Assembly (NCBI RefSeq): GCF_006065315.1
Contig: NZ_CP040749.1
Coordinates: forward strand, 4,176,001 to 4,240,000
DNA length: 64,000 nt
DNA from: Aureibaculum algae
GTDB lineage: Bacteria; Bacteroidota; Bacteroidia; Flavobacteriales; Flavobacteriaceae
Direction of reading: 5' to 3'
In this document: positions 24,514 through 35,300 of the stretch, in pieces
How the letters are laid out: every line of letters begins with the position of its first letter
Position numbering within the stretch: position 1 is the first letter of the stretch
Program-made: the position numbers and the translations under genes
Notes under the pieces: model-generated
What the model saw: only the letters and a program-made list of their open reading frames with translations
What the model was told of the DNA's origin: nothing
Database searches by the model: none

Positions 24514-25932
24514 ATGAAGAAGCTTTTCACTTTTATTTTATTCTGTAATTTTTTAATCGCAGTTGCTCAGAACACCTTGGTAGATAGTTATGAATATGAA
24601 ACGAACCCAATTGAGGTGAATGTTGATAATACTATTTCTTACAACACTACTGATACTAAAATAAAACCGAGCAAGGTTGAGAATTTCTCAAGCATGATAT
24701 TAAAGGACAGGTTGGCAATTCTAAATGACAAAACTCCTTTTGATGTACCTTATAATGCCACTGTTGAACGTTTTATTCGCTTGTATATAAAAGATAAAAA
24801 AGAGGCTATTTCTAATTTAATGGACAGAGCTGAATATTACTTTCCCATTTTTGAAGAATATTTAGACAAATATGATATCCCTCTTGAGATTAAATACCTC
24901 GCTGTAGTAGAATCTGCTTTGCTGCCAACAGCAACATCACATGCAGGGGCAAAAGGTATTTGGCAATTTATGTATCATACAGGTAAAGAATATGGTTTAG
25001 ATGTGACTTCATATATTGATGAACGCACTGACCCTATAAAAGCTACTGAAGCAGCTTGTAAGTATTTAAAAAAATTGCACGACACATTTAATGACTGGGA
25101 CTTAGCTTTGGCAGCTTATAATTCTGGACCAGGTAATGTAAACAAAGCTATTAGACGTTCTGGAGGTAAAAGAAATTATTGGAATATTAGACAATACTTA
25201 CCACAAGAAACAAGTAGTTATGTTCCTGCTTTTTATGCCATGTTTTATCTTTTTGAATATGGTGAAGCACATCAAATTTATCCCACCAATATTGAAATTG
25301 ATTATTTTGATACAGACACGCTACATATTAATCAAAGGCTAAGTTTTTCAGAAATTGAAAAAAGAACTGGAGTACCCAATAAATTCTTAACCTCTTTAAA
25401 CCCTCAATATAAGTTAGAGATTATACCGTTTAACAAAAACAAAACCCATGTATTAACATTACCAAAGAGTGCCATTGCATCGTTTTTAAGTAAAAGTTAC
25501 GAGGAAGACAACACCCTAGATAATAAAGAAAAACCACATAATATTATTCCGAATACTGAAAACAGCTATGTTGTAGAAAAGTTAGACAACTTACCTAAAA
25601 TTGCGAGAAAATTTGGAATAACATTACAACAATTAAAAGAATGGAATGGCTTACAAACAAACTTTCTTATTGAAGGACAACGTTTGGTCATTACAAACAA
25701 GAAAAACGAAGTTGCTATAAAATCATTAACCGAACCCATAAAAACAAATGATGTTACTCTAAAACCCGATGTTTTTAAAGTATACACTGTAAAAAAGGGC
25801 GACTCTCTTTTCATAATTTCCAGAAAATTTCAAAATGTTTCAATAAATCAACTTCGCAATTGGAACAATATTTGGGGTGTACCTCACATTAAACCTGGTA
25901 CTGAACTAAAAGTTTTAACAAGCACTGAATAA
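24514..25932 (+). CDS. Lytic transglycosylase with LysM domains (MltD-like), copy 1
   Basis: 472 residues from ATG 24514, chosen over an in-frame TTG at 24490 because it begins directly with a signal peptide (KKLFTFILFCNFLIAVAQ). The SLT domain includes the catalytic glutamate in IPLEIKYLAVVESAL, followed by HAGAKGIWQFMYHTGKEYGL and AAYNSGPGNVNKAI. Two LysM modules follow (about 345-390 and 420-468), which bind peptidoglycan. It cleaves glycan strands in the periplasm. A close paralogue follows on the same strand at 26122, and the two are nearly identical in layout. Confidence 0.93.
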   Translation: MKKLFTFILFCNFLIAVAQNTLVDSYEYETNPIEVNVDNTISYNTTDTKIKPSKVENFSSMILKDRLAILNDKTPFDVPYNATVERFIRLYIKDKKEAISNLMDRAEYYFPIFEEYLDKYDIPLEIKYLAVVESALLPTATSHAGAKGIWQFMYHTGKEYGLDVTSYIDERTDPIKATEAACKYLKKLHDTFNDWDLALAAYNSGPGNVNKAIRRSGGKRNYWNIRQYLPQETSSYVPAFYAMFYLFEYGEAHQIYPTNIEIDYFDTDTLHINQRLSFSEIEKRTGVPNKFLTSLNPQYKLEIIPFNKNKTHVLTLPKSAIASFLSKSYEEDNTLDNKEKPHNIIPNTENSYVVEKLDNLPKIARKFGITLQQLKEWNGLQTNFLIEGQRLVITNKKNEVAIKSLTEPIKTNDVTLKPDVFKVYTVKKGDSLFIISRKFQNVSINQLRNWNNIWGVPHIKPGTELKVLTSTE

Positions 25933-26043
25933 TTTGTATAGGTATTTTACGTTATGCTAACAGTTTAATATCACAAACTAATTTCAAACACTTGTTTATC
26001 AGGTGACTAAGTTTTATTTTGAATAGGAATTGGGTTTGTAGGA

Positions 26044-26072
26044 TTGACTTAAAAATAATTTTTCTATTTTTG
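26044..26072 (+). promoter_or_regulatory. Promoter of the second lytic transglycosylase
   Basis: TTG at 26044-26046, an 18-base spacer, then TATTTTTG at 26065-26072, a full match to the Bacteroidetes consensus. The start codon at 26122 lies about 45 bases downstream of the expected transcription start. Confidence 0.75.
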
Positions 26073-26121
26073 TTTTCTTCTAACCCTAATTTACAGCTGT
26101 CAATATTTCTAAATATTTAAC

Positions 26122-27660
26122 ATGATGAGATTCGTTTATATATTCATTTTATTATTATCCCCTAGTCTTTTGTTTGCTCAAAAGACAACTAATGAACTTA
26201 AAGATAATAATACGACAAAGGCATTGAAAATAAATGGAGATAGCCTAAAAGTTAACCCTCCTGAATTAATTGACCATAGTGATGCTAATTTAATTGATAG
26301 TTTATGGGTGGCTAGGTTAAGAGCATCATCATTAGATAATGACTTTCAATATGTAGATCCTGAAGAAGAGATTTCTGATACATTAAATAGCGGACTTAGT
26401 ACTGAACTTTTAAAAGAAAGGTTGGCTCATCTTAACAGCACAACGCCCTTTAATGTTGAGTATAACTCCTCTCTAGAACGATTAATAAAACATTATTTAA
26501 AAACGCGTAAAAAATCACTTGGTATTTTAATGGGAAGAGCAGAATACTACTTTCCTATGTTTGAAGAACACCTAGATAAATACAATATCCCTTTAGAAAT
26601 TAAATATTTAGCTATTGTTGAATCTGCATTAAGACCAACAGCTAGATCTAGAGTTGGAGCATCTGGTTTATGGCAATTTATGTATTATACTGGTAAGCAA
26701 TTTGATTTAGAAGTAAATTCTTATGTAGATGAAAGACATGACCCAATTAGGGCTACGGAAGCAGCCTGTAAGTTTTTATCTCAACTATATAACACATTTA
26801 ATGATTGGGATCTTGCATTAGCTGCATACAATTCTGGTCCTGGAAATGTTTCAAAAGCTATAAGACGCTCAGGTGGTAGCCGAAATTATTGGAATATTAG
26901 ACACAATTTACCTCGTGAAACTGCTGGTTATTTACCAGCATTTTATGCGACATTATATTTAATGGAATATGCCGATGAACACAGCATTAGGCCTCAAAAA
27001 TTTATTACTAAAAGATTTGAAACTGACACCATTGTAGTTAAACATCAAATTACATTCGACGAAATTAATAAGGTTTTAAATACTGATAATGAGTTATTAG
27101 AACATTTAAACCCACAATACAAGTTAAAAATAATTCCTTTTGTCAAAGAAAAGAAATACACGTTACGTTTACCCGTTAATTTGATTGGAAAATTTGTTTC
27201 TAATGAGGAGCAAATCTATGCGTATGCCAAAGAAGATCTTGCTAAACGCGAAAAACAATTACCAAAATTTCAAACAGCTTCTGACAAAATCAGATATCGC
27301 GTTAGAAATGGTGATTATCTTGGTAAAATAGCCAAACGTTATGGCGTTGGAGTTTCTCAAATAAAAAGATGGAATGGTTTACGTTCAAATAATCTAAAAA
27401 TTGGACAACGATTAACTATTTATCCTAAAAATTATAAATTTACTTCTTCTAAAAGTAAAACAACTACTACTAAAAAAACAACTCCACAACCCACTCCTAC
27501 AGGTAAGTACACTACCTATACAGTTAAAAAAGGAGATTCATTATGGATCATATCAAAAAAATTTCCGAAAGTTTCTGTTGAACAAATCAAAAATTGGAAC
27601 AATATTTGGAGTGTTAAAAGTTTAAAACCTGGTACAAAACTTAAAATTTACAAAAGTTAA
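26122..27660 (+). CDS. Lytic transglycosylase with LysM domains (MltD-like), copy 2
   Basis: 512 residues. A signal peptide (VYIFILLLSPSLLFA) is followed by about 85 variable residues, then an SLT domain with the same blocks as copy 1: IPLEIKYLAIVESAL, GASGLWQFMYYTGKQFDL and AAYNSGPGNVSKAI. Two LysM modules follow (about 388-432 and 467-511), joined by a Ser/Thr/Lys-rich linker. It has its own promoter, so the paralogues may be expressed differently. Confidence 0.93.
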   Translation: MMRFVYIFILLLSPSLLFAQKTTNELKDNNTTKALKINGDSLKVNPPELIDHSDANLIDSLWVARLRASSLDNDFQYVDPEEEISDTLNSGLSTELLKERLAHLNSTTPFNVEYNSSLERLIKHYLKTRKKSLGILMGRAEYYFPMFEEHLDKYNIPLEIKYLAIVESALRPTARSRVGASGLWQFMYYTGKQFDLEVNSYVDERHDPIRATEAACKFLSQLYNTFNDWDLALAAYNSGPGNVSKAIRRSGGSRNYWNIRHNLPRETAGYLPAFYATLYLMEYADEHSIRPQKFITKRFETDTIVVKHQITFDEINKVLNTDNELLEHLNPQYKLKIIPFVKEKKYTLRLPVNLIGKFVSNEEQIYAYAKEDLAKREKQLPKFQTASDKIRYRVRNGDYLGKIAKRYGVGVSQIKRWNGLRSNNLKIGQRLTIYPKNYKFTSSKSKTTTTKKTTPQPTPTGKYTTYTVKKGDSLWIISKKFPKVSVEQIKNWNNIWSVKSLKPGTKLKIYKS

Positions 27661-27751
27661 ACCTATCGATATTGGTTTGATATAGTATAATTTTTAAGTA
27701 TTATGCTTGGCTAAAAGAATAAACATCTAACATTAAAACCAATTCAAACCC

Positions 27752-28717
27752 ATGAAAAACCTATTAGCAGTAGCTTTACTTAGCGTTTTTTTTATTTCTT
27801 GTAATTCAAAAAACACCAAACTAACATTAAAAGAATCTTATAGTAGAATTAATTTCTTAACAATTGTTATTGAAAACAATCTATGGAAAGGTCAAGTTGG
27901 AGATTCGCTTAGAGATATTATTGCCGCTCCTGTGTTAGGTCTACCTCAAGAAGAAACACAATTTTCAGTAAATCAAGTTAGCCCTGCGGCTTTCTCTAAT
28001 TTATTTGAAACCAATAGAAATATTCTATTTGTTGGTGTTAGTGAAAAAGAAGGTTATTTTTTAAAGAAAGATGTTTATGCAGCACCTCAATTGACAATGA
28101 CCATATTTGGTAAGGATGAAAATAGTTTGAATGCACTAATTCAAGCTCATAAAAAAGATATTATTTCAGTTTTTAAAGAATCCGATTTAAAAAATTATCA
28201 AAAGGAAAACATTAAAAATAGCTATGAAATAAAAGAGATTAAAACCTTAAATAAACTTGGAGTCTCAATAAAAATACCTCGTAATTTTGCAATAGTTGAT
28301 GACACCGGTGATTTTTTATGGCTTAGACAAGACATTACAAAAGGTAGTTTAAACATTATAGCATATGAACTTCCCTTATTAGAAAAAGATAGCATTGCAA
28401 ATAACATAGTAAAAGCCCGTGATACCATTGGAAAAAACCACATTCCAGGACCTGCTGACGGTTCTTATATGGTTACAGAAGCTGCTTATACACCATTTAC
28501 CAAGGAGGTTGTCATAGACGACAAACCAGCCTTTGAAACAAGAGGTACTTGGGATGTTAAAGGCGATTTTATGGCTGGCCCTTTTTTAAATTACACAGTT
28601 TTAGATAAAAAAAATAACAGACTTTTAGTGGTTGAGGGATTTACCTATGCTCCTTCAATAAATAAACGTGATTTTATGTTTGAACTTGAGGCTATTATAA
28701 AGACCTTAAAAATTTGA
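27752..28717 (+). CDS. DUF4837 family lipoprotein
   Basis: 321 residues with lipoprotein signal LSVFFISC (Cys17). The body matches DUF4837 as I know it from Bacteroidetes: NNLWKGQVGDSLRDII near the N-terminus, GVSIKIPRNFAIVDD in the middle, and RGTWDVKGDFMAGPF near the C-terminus. No function is known. It converges with apbE and overlaps it by 12 bases at the 3' ends. Confidence 0.82.
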   Translation: MKNLLAVALLSVFFISCNSKNTKLTLKESYSRINFLTIVIENNLWKGQVGDSLRDIIAAPVLGLPQEETQFSVNQVSPAAFSNLFETNRNILFVGVSEKEGYFLKKDVYAAPQLTMTIFGKDENSLNALIQAHKKDIISVFKESDLKNYQKENIKNSYEIKEIKTLNKLGVSIKIPRNFAIVDDTGDFLWLRQDITKGSLNIIAYELPLLEKDSIANNIVKARDTIGKNHIPGPADGSYMVTEAAYTPFTKEVVIDDKPAFETRGTWDVKGDFMAGPFLNYTVLDKKNNRLLVVEGFTYAPSINKRDFMFELEAIIKTLKI

Positions 28718-29710
28718 TGTAGCAAACGTTTTTACGGCTCCAGAATCGTCACTATAAATAATAAATCCTTTTAACTCCTTTTTACTTTCTAAGAAGTTTT
28801 TAGCCTTTATTAATGGCATTGCCATAACCGCCGTTGCATAAGCATCTACGTCTGCACAATCTTTCTCAGCAATGATTGAAACACTTAACAAATTACTTTG
28901 TGCGGGATATCCATTTTTAGAATTTATTATATGTGCATATTTTTTCCCAGTGACAGAGTCAATTTTAAATTTTCGATAATTACCAGAAGTCGCCATTGAT
29001 TGATTATTCAATTCAATGATTTTCTCAAATGAACGAGAACCATCATAATTGGGATGCTCAATACCAACCTTCCATGGTGTATTTTTACTTTTATTAATTC
29101 CTTTAGATCGTAATTCACCTCCAATTTCTACCAAGTAATTTGTTATGTTTTTCATTTCTAAAAACCTACCTGCTACATCAACTGCGTAACCTTTAGCTAT
29201 TGCATTAAAATCAAAATAAATGCTATCATTATCCTTAACAACTTTACCATTTTGGAGATTCACTTTATTAAAACCAACCAAACTCAATAAATGCTTTATC
29301 TTAATTGAATCCAATCCTTCAGTAGATTTTCCAGGTCCAAACCCCCAAGCATTAACAAGAATACCAATTGTAGGATCAAATACACCTTCTGTATCCTTAT
29401 ATATAACCAATGACTTTTCAAAAACTTCCTTAAAAAAGCGATCCACAACAATGGTGCTATCTCCACTATTTATTTTAGAGATATCAGAATTCGAAATATA
29501 AGTAGATAATGAATTATTAACCAGAGAGAATAAACTATCTATAGGTCGTGAAAAATCAATTTGTTTAGCATCGAAATAAGTTATATGAAAAGAAGTACCG
29601 AAAGCTGAGCCTTCTAATTTTACAGGTTTTTCATGCTTTAAATTGTTGCAAGAACCTAAAATAACAACTACAATAAAAAAAAGAGTAAATCTCTTGTACA
29701 ATGCATTCAT
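28706..29710 (-). CDS. apbE: FAD:protein FMN transferase (ApbE)
   Basis: 334 residues; lipoprotein signal with Cys21 in ILGSC. ApbE motifs are GSAFGTSFHITY, PTIGILVNAWGFGPG, DFNAIAKGYAVDVAGRFLE and HIINSKNGYPAQSN, ending in the Mg-binding DADAYATA-like DVDAYATAVMAM. It transfers FMN from FAD to a threonine in target proteins in the periplasm. The obvious targets here are NqrC and NqrB, encoded 18-20 kb away. In this genome it is not placed inside the nqr operon. Confidence 0.94.
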   Translation of the reverse strand: MNALYKRFTLFFIVVVILGSCNNLKHEKPVKLEGSAFGTSFHITYFDAKQIDFSRPIDSLFSLVNNSLSTYISNSDISKINSGDSTIVVDRFFKEVFEKSLVIYKDTEGVFDPTIGILVNAWGFGPGKSTEGLDSIKIKHLLSLVGFNKVNLQNGKVVKDNDSIYFDFNAIAKGYAVDVAGRFLEMKNITNYLVEIGGELRSKGINKSKNTPWKVGIEHPNYDGSRSFEKIIELNNQSMATSGNYRKFKIDSVTGKKYAHIINSKNGYPAQSNLLSVSIIAEKDCADVDAYATAVMAMPLIKAKNFLESKKELKGFIIYSDDSGAVKTFATSNF

Positions 29711-29797
29711 ATTGAATAAAATTTCATATTTTTATACTATCGCAAAGGTAAAGATTAATTTTTCAGAATTACTTTGTTAAATTCTTATTAAATATTC

Positions 29798-29826
29798 TTT
29801 GCTCAAATAAATTTTTAATAACTTCG
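29798..29826 (+). promoter_or_regulatory. Promoter of the OmpA-family lipoprotein gene
   Basis: TTTG at 29798-29801, a 17-base spacer, then TAACTTCG at 29819-29826, matching TAnnTTTG except at one position. The start codon is 33 bases downstream of the box. Confidence 0.6.
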
Positions 29827-29858
29827 CTATCTAATTAAACAAAAACAACTATTAAATC

Positions 29859-30725
29859 ATGAAAAAAATACTTTTTCTTTCTCTATCATGTGCAATTTTA
29901 TTATCATCTTGTGTTTCTCAAAAGAAATATGACGATTTATTAAGCCAGTACGATACCGCAAAAACTGAATTAACTGACGCTAAGGCAAAAGTCTTAGATT
30001 GTCAAGTTGAAAAAGACAAATTTGCAGGTATGGTTGCTAACTTAGAGGCACAAAATAAATTTTTAACAGAAAATCATGCCCAATCAATAAGACAAATTGA
30101 AAACTTGACTACATTGTCTCAATCAGCATCTGGTAACATTAAAGATATTGTTGCTCAATTGAGTGAAAAAGACAAGTACATTAACGGTATTCGTGGTGCT
30201 ATGTCTAGAAAGGATTCTATTAATTTAACGTTAGCGGTACACTTAAAAAGTGCCTTAGCAGATGGTATTCAAGATGAAGACATTATTGTAAACGTTGAAA
30301 AAACTGTAGTTTACGTTGAAATTAATGATAAATTATTATTTAGAAGTGGTAGTTCTACTATTTCTAGTAAAGCCAAAAACATTTTAGATAAAGTAGCTAC
30401 TGTTATTGCTGGCAGACCAGAAATGGAAGTAATGGTTGAAGGTTACACTGACAACTTACCAATTAATACAGCTATAACTAAAGATAACTGGGATTTAAGT
30501 ACACAACGAGCAACTGCTGTTGTAAGAATTCTACAGGATGATTTCAAAATAGATCCTAAAAGATTAATTGCTGCAGGTAGAAGTGAATATTTACCTTTAG
30601 CAACGAACAATACTGCAGAAGGAAGATCTAGAAATAGAAGAACAAGAATTGTTATACTACCAAAATTAGATCAATTCTTTGATATCTTAGAGCAAAAGCC
30701 TGATGGTACTCCAAAATCTGAATAA
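29859..30725 (+). CDS. OmpA-family outer-membrane lipoprotein
   Basis: 288 residues. The lipoprotein signal ends at LLSSC (Cys18), followed by a coiled-coil-like stretch (about 25-110) and a C-terminal OmpA domain with VEGYTDNLPINTA, NWDLSTQRATAVVRIL and GRSEYLP, the peptidoglycan-binding motifs. It should tether the outer membrane to the cell wall. A strong terminator follows directly. Confidence 0.92.
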   Translation: MKKILFLSLSCAILLSSCVSQKKYDDLLSQYDTAKTELTDAKAKVLDCQVEKDKFAGMVANLEAQNKFLTENHAQSIRQIENLTTLSQSASGNIKDIVAQLSEKDKYINGIRGAMSRKDSINLTLAVHLKSALADGIQDEDIIVNVEKTVVYVEINDKLLFRSGSSTISSKAKNILDKVATVIAGRPEMEVMVEGYTDNLPINTAITKDNWDLSTQRATAVVRILQDDFKIDPKRLIAAGRSEYLPLATNNTAEGRSRNRRTRIVILPKLDQFFDILEQKPDGTPKSE

Positions 30726-30741
30726 GAATTATAATTCTTAG

Positions 30742-30777
30742 AAAAAAGGCGATAGTTTTAAAACTATCGCCTTTTTT
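30742..30777 (+). terminator. Terminator after the OmpA-family gene
   Basis: A perfect 18-bp inverted repeat with arm AAAAAAGGCGATAGTTTT and a T-tract in the 3' arm, starting 16 bases after the stop codon. It is symmetric, so it could also stop transcription from the other side. Confidence 0.9.
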
Positions 30778-30908
30778 GTTATAATAGAGTCATTTATTTA
30801 AATATACTATTGTTCTACGATACTAATGTCTGAATTCTCTTTAAATACGCTTAGACCTTATAGTACATTATTTTCAAACACAGACACAACATTATTTAAA
30901 TATGAAAA

Positions 30909-30937
30909 TTTGATTCTAGCCTAATTTCGTACATTTG
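30909..30937 (+). promoter_or_regulatory. Promoter of the porin gene
   Basis: TTTG at 30909-30912, a 17-base spacer, then TACATTTG at 30930-30937, a full Bacteroidetes consensus match. The start codon is 32 bases downstream. Confidence 0.75.
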
Positions 30938-30969
30938 TTTTTTAAATTTTCAATAGTAAATTACCAATT

Positions 30970-32229
30970 ATGAAAAAAAATTATTTAGCAATTATAGCCA
31001 TGATGTTCTTAGGTTCGTACGCAATAGCTCAAGTAAAAATTGATGCAGAGTTACGACCTAGATTTGAATACAGACATGGATTTAAAACTTTATTTCCTGA
31101 CAATGTAGATCCAGCTGCCTTCGTTTCACAAAGAACACGGTTAAACGCTACTTATTCTGATGAAAAATTAGAATTTTACTTAAGTATTCAAGACATCAGA
31201 GTTTGGGGAGATGTTCCTCAACTAAATTCTTCTGACAATAATGGATTAGGAATATACCAAGCCTGGGGAGAAATAAAATTTACACCTTCGCTATCTGTTA
31301 AATTAGGACGTCAAGCTCTTAGCTATGACGACCAACGTATTTTAGGTGGTGTTGGTTGGGCACAACAAGCTCGTAGTCATGATGTAGCTTTATTAAAAAT
31401 AAAGAAAAATAAATTTTCGTTACATTTAGGAGCAGGCTTCAATCAAGACGGAGAAACTTTGACGGGAACAACGCTAAATACCAATACTTATAAAGCCATG
31501 CAATACGTTTGGTTCAATCAAAAATGGGAAAACTTAGGAGCGAGTTTCCTTTTGTTAAACAATGGTATGCAATATATTGATAACGTAAACAGCTCAGACA
31601 ACGATACGCGTTATAGTCAAACACTCGGAACACACCTTGGTTATAATAAAAATAACTTTAGCTTAATGGCAAATCTATATTATCAAACGGGGAAAGATGT
31701 TAATAATAATGATTTAAGTGCCCATTTGCTAGGAGCCGAAGCAAATTACAACGTTAATCCAAAATGGAAATTAATATTAGGTGCAGAGTTACAAAGTGGT
31801 AATGATAATGGTGCACCAAGTTCAGGTGACAACAATGCTTTTACTCCATTATATGGCACCAACCATAAATTTAATGGACACATGGATTACTTTTATGTTG
31901 GCAACCACAGTAATAATGTAGGTTTATTAGATTTATATTTAGGTACTACGATAAAAACAAGTAATAAAACCGATTTTAGCATTCGTGTGCATAATTTTAA
32001 TGCTGCTGCAGATATGGCCAGTAATGCTTCTAAACAATTGGGTACAGAAGCCGATTTAGCCTTTAATTACAACTTCAGTGAGGCGATAAACATTAAAGCA
32101 GGTTATTCTCAAATGTTTGCTTCTGAAGGCATGGAATACCTTAAAAATAATTTCGATGATAATATGAATAATTGGGGATGGGTGATGGTAACTATTAAAC
32201 CAACATTATTCACAAGTGCTAATAAATAA
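30970..32229 (+). CDS. Alginate-export-family outer-membrane porin
   Basis: 419 residues with a signal peptide ending at AIAQ (residue 21). The body is rich in amphipathic beta strands and ends in an aromatic-containing strand, as in beta-barrels. ELRPRFEYRHGF, SQRTRLNATY and RILGGVGWAQQARSHD match the alginate_exp domain as I know it. The substrate cannot be read from sequence; relatives are also found beside respiratory genes, and here the next genes encode cytochrome maturation and nitrite reduction. It ends in a strong terminator. Confidence 0.8.
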   Translation: MKKNYLAIIAMMFLGSYAIAQVKIDAELRPRFEYRHGFKTLFPDNVDPAAFVSQRTRLNATYSDEKLEFYLSIQDIRVWGDVPQLNSSDNNGLGIYQAWGEIKFTPSLSVKLGRQALSYDDQRILGGVGWAQQARSHDVALLKIKKNKFSLHLGAGFNQDGETLTGTTLNTNTYKAMQYVWFNQKWENLGASFLLLNNGMQYIDNVNSSDNDTRYSQTLGTHLGYNKNNFSLMANLYYQTGKDVNNNDLSAHLLGAEANYNVNPKWKLILGAELQSGNDNGAPSSGDNNAFTPLYGTNHKFNGHMDYFYVGNHSNNVGLLDLYLGTTIKTSNKTDFSIRVHNFNAAADMASNASKQLGTEADLAFNYNFSEAINIKAGYSQMFASEGMEYLKNNFDDNMNNWGWVMVTIKPTLFTSANK

Positions 32230-32251
32230 TTAACTCTTAACAAAATAGTAT

Positions 32252-32297
32252 ATCAAAAAAGGATTATTAAACAAGTGTTTAATAATCCTTTTTTGAT
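32252..32297. terminator. Bidirectional terminator between porin and ccsBA
   Basis: A 21-bp perfect stem (arm ATCAAAAAAGGATTATTAAAC, loop AAGT) begins 23 bases after the porin stop. T-rich sequence in the arm on both strands suits termination of both convergent genes. Confidence 0.88.
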
Positions 32298-32393
32298 TTT
32301 AATAACTGCTTATTTTCTACAAAAATTATAAATCAAATTGAGTCATCTTTAGAATATAAATAAACTCAATATTACATGAGGTTTTTAGAGATA

Positions 32394-35300
32394 TTAATCA
32401 ACTTTCCTCTTTTTAAACTTCCTATCTCTTATAAAAGCGAAAATACTAACCAAAACCACAACGACAACAAGCACATAAATAAATTTTGGTATAGGCAATG
32501 GATCACCAGCTGCGTAACTATGAAGACCGGATAAATAATAATTAACACCATAAGATGTCATAATTATAGAACTAAAAGCAAATACACTTGTCATATTTAA
32601 GGTATAGCGATTATTTAAGGCAGGTATAAAACGTAAGTGCAACACGATGGCATAAACTATAATAGATATTAGTGCCCAAGTCTCCTTAGGATCCCAAGCC
32701 CAATAACGCCCCCATGATTCATTAGCCCAAACTCCACCCAAAAATGTACCGACAGACAAAACAAATAAGCCAATAGTCATTGAAGTTTCGTTAATATAAC
32801 TCAACTCTTTAATACGTAAGTCAATTGCCTTTTTAGTTTTATCAGTTCTAATAATCATTAACACTAATACCATAAAGCCCAAAATAGCAGATAATGCTAA
32901 TGGGGCATAACTACTTACAATAGTAGCTACGTGTACTTTAAGCCAAAAAGAGGATTTAAGCACTGGCATTAGATTTGTAATTTCAGGGTTTAACCAATCC
33001 AAATAGCTCACAAATAATAAGGAGCCAGAAAACAAGGTTGCCAATGGTAATGCAAAATCTGATTTTCTAAAGGTTAACAAACCACAGAGCATTAATACCC
33101 ATGAAACAAAAACCATCATTTCGTAACCGTTACTCCAAGGCGGATGCTCGGCTATATACCATCTTAGAATAATATTCCCTGTAAATACGAGAAAACTAAT
33201 TAAAGACATTATTACAAATCCGTTCCATAATATTTCAATGAATTTATTTTGAACAAAAATTTTAGTTAATGCTAAAATAAGAAGTAAAAATCCTAGTATA
33301 AAAAATACTATAAACAACCAAAAATTCAAGTTCATCTGATTATACCAAAGCTCTGCTTCTACTTTTTGAGAACTCGGTATGATATCTTTTCCTAAGGTAG
33401 TTTGGTAGGTATTTATATATGATAATTTTTCTGTGGCATCTGCCCATTTTCCAGATGCTAGATCGTTAAAATATGAGGGGATAATGGTTTTTACAAAGCG
33501 TCCATCTTCGGCTGGAAAATCATTAAAGTGATGATTGTAACTAAACCAGGTGTCATTTTTGTCCAAACTATTTGGAAAAATTCTTAAATAGTTTCCTGAA
33601 AAGATATTGAATAAAATATTAAAACGCTCATCAACTTTTAAAATCTCTTTATCAAACTCATTATGCTCTGCAGGTTTTTTGGCGTTAGCTTCTTCAACTT
33701 TTTTGGAAAACACATAATCCCCATCAGGATTAATTAGATTATCGAAAGATATATAACCATCATCAGTTATTTTTAGTGGCGAAAAGAAATTGCCTCCCTT
33801 TTTTCGATCAATTTTTATAATTGGAATTTGTTGCCATGCTCCAGGTGATACATGCATTGTTAAGAATGCCTGATTAGCATCTAAACTAATCTCCCTTTCA
33901 TTTGTTCTATACGTAAATTTAGTCTTACCATATATTTTACGTAAAAACTCAGAAGCTAGCGTATTTACAGGTTTTATTCTTCCATCTAAATCTTGTACCA
34001 TTATACGGCCAAATAGTTCAGAATGTTGTTTGTTTATTTCTTGATGAGCCACTAAATCAACAACCGATATGGTATCTTTCTGCATTTGAGCATTAACCGA
34101 TGTACCTAACCCACTAAGCAAAAACAAAAGTGTAACTACCGTTCTGGTTTTTAGCTTTTTTAATTTTTTATTAATCAATGTAAAACGCGATTGTCTACCA
34201 AAAAGCGTAAAAAACATGCCAAGCATCATTAATAAATAACCTAAATAAGTTACAGCAGTTCCTGGTACATCATGGTTTACTGCAAGCACTGTTCCTTGTT
34301 CATCAGTATCATAACTGGCTTGGTAAAAACGGTATCCACCATAATCTAATACATTATTCATAAAAATTCGAAAAGGAATTTTGGTTTCACCATCTAAAAC
34401 GGTTACTTCACTGGCATAGGCAGAGGGACTCTCAGAACCAGGATACCTTTCCATTTGAAAATCATTTAATTGCACGGAGAATGGTGTTTCAATAGGCATA
34501 GCACCATAAGATAAACTAACGTTAATTCCATTGACATTAACCTCATGTGTAGTAGGTAAAAAACCTTTACGATAAAGTAGCATTATCTCCTCCGTTTTAT
34601 CTTTCACTTTTACGTTTAATACTATAGCATCATCTTTCGTAGGGTCATTGTCTTTTAAATTCTCTGCACCACTTATTAAATCTAATTTACCGGATTTAAA
34701 ATAAGAAAGTGGAACAAATGAGAAATCACCAGAACGATATAAAGTCCGCAAAGTCATTGGCTGAAGTGTATCACTTTTTATTATACCTGCTTTTTGATCA
34801 GCCATTATAAAAAAATCAATAGGATGCGGAGTAAACATCTTGAATTCACCATCTTTTTCAACCATATTGATAATATCATCACCTTCAGCCTCAAAACCTA
34901 TTTTATGATTATGAGAACCTATTTCTTCTATTTCTCCTTTTTCCAAAAAAACAGTTTCCCTACCATTTCCTGAAGTTACCACCATTTGGAGCATAGGTAC
35001 ACCATTTTCAGGATCTTCAACAATTTCAGGTACCGCATCTGCAACAAATTGTTTGTGTGAAATACTTACCGGTATATCTTCGATATCTGATACTAAAGAA
35101 AAATCATTATTGCTTAGTGGAGAAAATTCAAGTTTCTTTTGAATATGACGAGTTTGTTTTCCATTTGATAGGTGTACTTGCAAATAATTTTGATCGGAAA
35201 TAATGATATTAGACTTTGCTCCTTCTCTAATTCGCATAATACCACCTGAAGAAGTATAACGCGTAATACCTGCTCCGATAACAATAAGAATAAAAGAAAG

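Noticed and set aside
30742..30777. Perfect palindrome as operator
   Set aside because: It starts 16 bases after a stop codon and ends in a T-run, so a terminator explains it.
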